NCBI GenBank assembly: GCA_005408345.1
Contig: SEMN01000571.1
Span: 248,001 to 312,000, forward strand
DNA length: 64,000 nucleotides
DNA from: Macquaria australasica
Taxonomy: Eukaryota; Chordata; Actinopteri; Centrarchiformes; Percichthyidae
Direction: 5' to 3'
Part shown: one piece after another, positions 58,620 to 64,000 of the stretch
How positions within the stretch are numbered: the stretch's first letter is position 1
Layout of the letters: every line of letters begins with the position of its first letter
The notes under the pieces: model-generated
The model's input: the letters and a program-made list of their open reading frames with translations, nothing else
Databases searched by the model: none
What the model was told of the DNA's origin: nothing
Program-made: the position numbers and the translations under genes

Positions 58620-58735
58620 AGAGAATGTCCAGTGGAGTCCAGTAGAGTCCAGTAGAGTCCTGCAAAGTCTTGTACACACAGTGTGGTCCAGTAAAGTCTG
58701 TCTGTGATATCAGAGTCCAGTAGAGTCTAGTAACT
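58620..58735 (+). repeat. AGTCCAGTAG 11-bp repeat, first block
   Basis: Units of AGTCCAGTAG(A)/(T)AGTC. The same family as 59215-59430. Confidence 0.7.
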
Positions 58736-59214
58736 GGTTCAAACTGACCAACAAGCATTTGGTTTCCAGATTTTAGGGTTTAACTGGAGGTTAACCGGAG
58801 TTAAACTGGAATTAAACTCTTATGTTGATGTTAAACTATATTAAATACTGTTTGTATGTAACAGCAAGTTTTAAGGTTGGCTGTTTTAAAGTGGACTGAT
58901 GGTGTCTGTTCTTTACGGTTCCAGTCTCACCCTGCCTCCCGATTTTCCAGGAGCCTGATTTGCTGATTGTTCTCTGACTCCTCAGGTGTGTTACCTATCC
59001 TCAGGTGTAGATCTATAAATGAGAAGGTTATCTGATGAAGGTGGACGTCACTCAGACTTTAATAACATCAAATCCCAGAATGCTTCACTTCCAGAGTTTT
59101 ATCGTCCTACACGTCTTCAGTCCAGCTGCCTCAGGGTCAGGACTTTACTAGACTGACGGGTTTTTGCTTTTTGACTTTTTTTTCACCATTTCCGACAGTG
59201 AACCACCAGAATCC

Positions 59215-59430
59215 AGCAGAGTCAAGACGAGTCCAGGAGAGCCCAGTAAAGTCCAGTAGAGTTCTGTAAAGTCCAGTGGAGTTCACCAGAGTCTAGTAGA
59301 GTTCAGTAAAGCTCAGCAGAGGTCTGTAGAGTTCAGTATAGTCCAGTAGAGTGTAGGAGAGCTCAGTAAAGCTCAGAAGAGCTCAGTAGAGTGCAGCAGA
59401 GTCCAAGAGAGTCCAGTAAAGTCCAGTAGA
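59215..59430 (+). repeat. AGTCCAGTAGAG minisatellite downstream of the syntaxin stop
   Basis: About eighteen units of (A)GTCCAGTAGAG and GCTCAGTAAA variants. It starts about 40 bp beyond the syntaxin stop codon, so it should lie in the 3' UTR. Confidence 0.85.
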
Positions 59431-59470
59431 CACAGCATTAAGACTAGTTCCGTGCTGACAGGAAGAGGCA

Positions 59471-62400
59471 TCAGAGGATGAAGAAGAGGAGGATGACGAC
59501 AAAGAGGATGGCGAGCAACACGCCGATAGCACACCACTGACGACGATCTGTTGAAATACAGTGTTACAACTAATTAACTATAAGTATCAACTAACTATTA
59601 CTAACCACTGCATAACTACTACCAACTGTAATCACTGCTAACGATCTGTAGAAACAGTGTTAATAACTTTCAACTAACTATAACTATTACTAACTGTAAC
59701 TATCAATAACGCCAAATATTACTAACTATAGCAAACTATAAATAACCCTGACTATAAGTAAGTAGAACTAAGTAAAACTATTACTAATCATAACTTGACT
59801 AAGTGTAACAGTTACTGATCTTCTTCACATCTTTCTGTCATTATGTGAAAGTTTCAGTCAGAGGAGCTGAACCCAGACTGACACTCTGATACAGGCGAGT
59901 TATTGGTTAAAGTAACCTGATTAATGTTACTCCGTGATGCTGTTTCTGATGTCTGATCAATACTGATCACATTAGACAGAGTACTTAAATCTGGTCTAAC
60001 AGAAAGCTGAAACCGGTTCAGTTTAGGACAAACTAGAGTAAATACCTCCAGAGCTATTCATTTTATTATTCTATTGTTTGATTTCTGTCACAATTCCAGT
60101 AGAAACACTGAAGGTTACATCATGTGTTGCCAAGCAGATTACCGTTGGTCATGTGAGACACTTTTGCCAATTTCTTCATGACGTTGTCCAATCTGGACTG
60201 AGTGGTGTCCATCTCATGACTGAAGTCGTCCAACATCCTGCAGGAAAAATCAAAAAGACTTAACAAGTCTGACCAGGGTTAGGGTTACAAACACCCAGAG
60301 ACCATCTCCCTCAATATCAAGTCCTGTTTTTACACCGACCACCTCCCATTGTTGTCCCTCATCTCCTGTTGTTGTCCCTCACCTCTTGATGTTGTCCCCA
60401 ACCTCCCATTGTTGTCCCTCCTGCTGTTATCCTCCACCTCCTGTTGTTGTCCCTCACCTCCTGCTGTTATCTCCCATCTCTCATTGTTGCTGTACAAATT
60501 GTAATTCAACCCATTGCGTTGTTCTGTTCCACCATGCTAACTGTTGGCAACAGAAAGAAACTAGATAGCTGTCTGATCAGTCCAAGATGTGTGATGTAAA
60601 TCGGTTAAAAACGTAGAGGGTTCTCAGTGAGGATGTATCTAAAGGTTTTTAGTAATGAATGTGGTGAATTTTTAAGTTCTTACACAGCCTGTTCATCCAG
60701 CTCCATGCCGATCCTCTCTGACATGTTCTTCAGGACTCCAATTGTTCCCGACACGAGCTCCAGCTGTTCATCCTGCTGCTCTGCTATCAGCTAATACAAA
60801 CAAATTCTCATATTATATGCTTGATTTGAATCCACCAATTACATCATTTTTTTCCTTTATATCAAAGTATCCAAAACATTCTCATATCACCATACTGATA
60901 TTGCATCATATCTCTGAGCTCTGTTATTGGCTGTTTAATTGGTCAGGTGTTACTGTACCTGCTGCTGGACCTGCTGCTCCTCTATAAACTGGGAGTTGGC
61001 GTTCTGCAGTTGCCGATCCAGGCGGCTGTATTTATCAGGACCGGGCTGCCAGATGGGACCCTGAGTACTGCGCTCACCAAGCAGAGCCTCAACATCATAA
61101 CAACAAAAAGACACACTGTCAGACATTTTACATCAGCAGGAGCTCTACGTCCACACAGGGACCTCCAGCAGGGTATATGCAGGAATCCTGAAGTTAAATT
61201 CCATACCTTTTAAGACCTTTTCAACATATTTTAAGACTGCAACACCACGAGTTGTAACTGGTTATCAGCAACACACCTTAATTTACATTTACAGTACTAT
61301 GCCAGTACATTTATTTTGAGATTGCAAAACAGTCTTAGTTTGACATGATTCAGATAGGCTGGGAGGGAACAAAACTCAAGAGAATAAAGTAGTGACTAAC
61401 CCAAAGGCAAGGTTTATTAAAAGTAATCAGACCTGCAAACTCACAAGAGGTGAAAAGGGTGACATGTTTGTAAACTCAACCCCTCAAAACTCAAGGATTT
61501 TTTGGGGATTTTAACATGTAAACGAAGCTTTCTGGTGCACGCTGAGAAGAAAATAATGGGAAAAGACAACATTTACTTAAGGCAAAAAACACATTTATTG
61601 AAACCAATGCTGTTTCCAAATTGAGTTTATTTCTTTGTTAACTTTAGCTGACGTGATAACAAGCTGGCAAGCTTTCCATTATAAATAGGTTGGGAAAGAT
61701 CTGATGGGGTAATGGCCATCAATAATAGAATGTTTCATTTCATTTATATTAAGTTTACACAGGCTTGTGCTCAATTGTAACTGGGGATTTTTTTCACACC
61801 CGGCCGTTACCTCAAAACTAGTGTCCATTGTAGTAGTACCACGAAAAGTTGTCTTTATACATCCATGGAAAAGAAGACGATGCAGTTATCTTGATTCTGT
61901 CTTGATTGGCCAAGACTCAAAATGCCTCACCAAAGATGTTTTATTGAGAAGAAGATCGCGACATGACAACAGCTTTCTGAAACATCTCTGTTCTCACTCC
62001 AGTCTATGGAAAAGGCGCTGGCCACTTCACGCAAACTTTTAGCATACAAACTATTTGGACTATTTGGAATAGGCTATTGACATTGAAAAAAGGCACAAAA
62101 TATATCTCATAAAATGCAGATTAAGATGTTTTAATACTTTTCAAGGGTCTTAATTTTTCCTAAACTGATTTAATACCTTTTAATACTTTTTAAGACCCCG
62201 CAGATACCCTGTCCAGGGACCTACCCTACCCTTGCTTTAACATCCAGAGACCTACCCTACCCTTGCTATAACCTCCAGGGACCTACCCTACCCCCCCATA
62301 ACCTCTAGGGACCCCCCCCCCATGACTTCCAGGGACCTACCTTACCCCTACTATAACCTGCAGGGACCTACCCAATACATTGGGGACTTTGAAGGGGGTT

Positions 62401-63959
62401 TTCTTAGTCATCCAGGGATTTACTGAAAAGGTTTCAAGGTTTTCAGAGATCTTGAAAGATGTCCATGGAGGTATCTCTGAAGAGGAGGTCTTCATAGGTC
62501 TCAGAAAGAGGATTTTTTAAGAGGTTTGCTGGAGGGATTTCGGTATTTTCCAATGGCTTTTTGGTGGTAATGTAATGTCAGTGCTACTTTGCGTTAGAGA
62601 ACAGATCAGCAGAACAACTCTTTAACCTCCTAGTCACAAGAGCCCCCATATACGGGGGCAGTGTACGCATACACGTCACAGGGCATTTAAACATGTGACA
62701 ATATAGCATGTGACATACCATTTTGACCAAAAGAAGCTCGATCTATGTCTCCATTTAGTGGTTGAATCGTAGTATTGACACAGATTTACCCAAACGCAAT
62801 ATTTTCTAGAGGTCCTGGCCTTTCAATAGAGGGGTGACCCATTCCAATCAACCAACGGGTTCCCGAGATATTGATGCACGTTCAAGAAAGTATTGCTCAG
62901 GTTCACTGAAATCATTACGCAGCAGAGCGCAGAGCACACAGTAGCAACATTATACATTCGAAAACAGTACGTTCACATTCGAAAAAAACATTGTAGGCTA
63001 CGTTCTTTGACAAAAGTGAAAGTGAAAGTAAATGAGTTTTACCGTTTTTTATCATATAGACCTCGTAGTTTCAGAGATATACTGGGCATGTCATTTTCGA
63101 GCAGGGGCCTGAGTCAGAGGCCTAGTGATTAAGGGGTTAAAGTCTAACACAATAACACATCTGTAGTCAAATAGCTTACCAGGTGATTGTGTGCAGTGTT
63201 GTGTACTTCAGGTATGTGCAGTTACCTGTTTGTTCTTTCTGTCCACTGAGGCAGCAGCTGGACTTGACATATGCTCTTTCATTTCCTTCAAGAGAAACAA
63301 AGTCAGTCAGCAGCCAATCAGATCAATCAATTCTTCTGGTACACCTCAGCCAATCGAATCATTTCGGATCAAATTGGCCAATAGCAGCTCAGTAATAATG
63401 TTGAATATTTTTAAACACAGAACACCTCCATGACACTCAGGTGTGGACGTCTGCTACCAGCAGAATCAGTTTCAGTGTGAAATAGAACCAACCTGCAGAG
63501 ACTCTTCACCTGAGCATGTGTCAACACTTTACAAAGAGACAGGTGAGTTTTAACTGATGTTATAAATTAAAAGTGTACCTTGACAGTCTGTCTGGTGCTG
63601 GTGATAAAGGCTTTCCTCTTCGACAGCTCGGCTGCATCGAGGTTGAACTTCTTTGGGTTAGACTCAACGATACGTTCACTGTCAGTTAAGAAACACATTT
63701 ATCTTTAAATGTTCACACTTCAAATCTCTGAACTCAAAGAGACACTAAAAGCACACATCACAGGTCAGACGTCACTGTTTAAAGGATATTGATGGTCTCG
63801 TCTAGGTCCTCCAGGTCCCACTCGATGGAGCGCAGACTGTTCCTCAGCTCATTGGTCGTCCAGTCCATTTCCTCCTTGGAGGCTCCGCCCCCCTCCTGCA
63901 GCAGCTCACTCCATCTGTGATGGAGGCTCTGAGCTGCGTTCACTGCCTTCTGTACCTCA
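59471..63959 (-). CDS. stx10: Syntaxin-6/10 family Qc-SNARE, first exon outside window
   Basis: Exons in transcript order: 63959-63790, 63673-63579, 63285-63226, 61087-60959, 60790-60684, 60237-60143 and 59547-59471 (TGA). They join in frame from the codon before EVQKAVN; the N-terminal dozen residues lie past 64000. Domain order: N-terminal helical domain ([20 protein letters not shown]), a linker ([10 protein letters not shown]), a Qc SNARE helix ([20 protein letters not shown] through [16 protein letters not shown]) and one C-terminal membrane anchor of about 20 hydrophobic residues. Known role: a trans-Golgi/endosome t-SNARE acting with STX16, VTI1A and VAMP3/4 in retrograde traffic. Orthology is uncertain. 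ELLQE, EMKEHM-SP, ELDEQ and HEMD are nearer human STX10, and WDR18 shares 19p13 with STX10. [13 protein letters not shown] and the KIAA1614 neighbour favour stx6. The family call is firm; stx10 is a lean. The intron between the first two exons listed is U12-type. Confidence 0.93.
60310..60490 (+). repeat. CACCTCCTGTTGTTGTCCCT tandem repeat
   Basis: About seven units of 18-24 bp in a syntaxin intron. Confidence 0.8.
61169..62211. mobile_element. Non-autonomous DNA transposon, 1,043 bp
   Basis: Ends CAGGGTATATGCAGG and CCGCAGATACCCTG are inverted copies, with TTTTAAGAC close to both ends. TCCAG flanks both sides (61164-61168 and 62212-62216), a possible target duplication. The ends resemble a known fish family beginning CAGGGTATCTGCGGG; the superfamily is uncertain (hAT-like). 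It lies in an intron of the syntaxin gene. Confidence 0.65.
62212..62372 (+). repeat. CCAGGGACCTACCCTACCC tandem repeat
   Basis: About five units of 28-40 bp with TTGCTATAACCT spacers, next to the transposon at 61169-62211. Confidence 0.8.
62373..63225. other. Syntaxin intron sequence, nothing firm
   Basis: 62625-63130 has CCTAGTCACAAGAGCCCCCA and a closing CTAGTGATTAAGGGGTTAA, perhaps the ends of another DNA element; not resolved. Confidence 0.35.
63674..63789 (-). other. U12-type (AT-AC) intron of the syntaxin gene
   Basis: The intron begins ATATCCTTT (63789-63781), the exact minor-spliceosome AT-AC donor. It ends with the branch-site string TTTCTTAACTGAC (63693-63681) and an AC acceptor at 63675-63674, about 12 nt after the branch adenosine. 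With this boundary the codons read DETISIVE, matching human STX6. No GT donor in the vicinity keeps the frame, since an in-frame TAA follows at once. The intron is 116 bp. Confidence 0.92.
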
Positions 63960-64000
63960 CTGTTAACAAACAAACAATATAAAATAGTAACTATTGTGAC

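Noticed and set aside
63780..63973. Syntaxin exon ending at the TAA after ETINIL
   Set aside because: The TAA lies inside the U12 intron; splicing at ATATCCTTT restores the family sequence.

Overview
This window is vertebrate nuclear DNA from a ray-finned fish, most likely a percomorph. Three things point to this: split genes with GT-AG introns, proteins close to vertebrate families, and a dense set of typical fish transposons (L2-type LINEs with an esterase ORF1, PIF/Harbinger, hAT and Tc1 elements, minisatellites). There is no bacterial-style operon, CRISPR array or phage.

Three host genes can be reconstructed exon by exon. (1) wdr18 lies on the minus strand at 1799-36609. Its ten coding exons join in frame to 430 codons, essentially the human length. 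It is a ribosome-biogenesis WD40 protein. Its introns are swollen by repeats; intron 7 alone is 19.4 kb. (2) A gene with a C-terminal PDZ domain lies on the plus strand at 43438-55822. Nine coding exons give a modelled 764 residues. I judge it a KIAA1614 homologue from the PDZ block and from its neighbour. (3) A syntaxin-6/10 family Qc-SNARE gene lies on the minus strand at 59471-63959. Seven exons are present and the first coding exon is beyond the right edge. One of its introns has the full signature of a minor-spliceosome (U12) AT-AC intron. Genes 2 and 3 are convergent; wdr18 and gene 2 are divergent, about 6.8 kb apart.

Layout: 1-600 is a broken Ty3/gypsy reverse transcriptase and 600-1260 a degenerate tandem repeat. 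From 1799 to 36609 is wdr18, with these elements in its introns: a 200-bp AT-rich hairpin (2459-2660), LINE reverse-transcriptase debris (5000-6020), L2 copy A (6459-8954), L2 3' tails (1294-1521, 13577-14254), a 21-bp minisatellite (17620-18140), other fold-back elements, four Harbinger relics (22366-25035 and 34096-35015) that bracket exon 7 in opposite orientations, a reversed LINE endonuclease relic (30500-31140), and several short tandem arrays. L2 copy B lies at 37449-39570, joined to an inverted piece of the same family (39571-40281). From 41540 to 55822 is the PDZ gene, with a 20-bp minisatellite, a hAT element with an 8-bp target duplication, and a dead Tc1 element in its introns. The tail of the window holds (A)GTCCAGT-type arrays, the syntaxin gene and a further DNA transposon in a syntaxin intron.

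The three host genes do not form a pathway: one acts in nucleolar 60S assembly, one is uncharacterised, and one acts in trans-Golgi/endosome fusion. I found no convincing unknown multi-gene system. The most valuable signals are the U12 intron, the inverted Harbinger copies around wdr18 exon 7, the mixed 1q25/19p13-like gene content, and several fold-back structures. All exon joins were worked out by hand from reading frame and splice sites.
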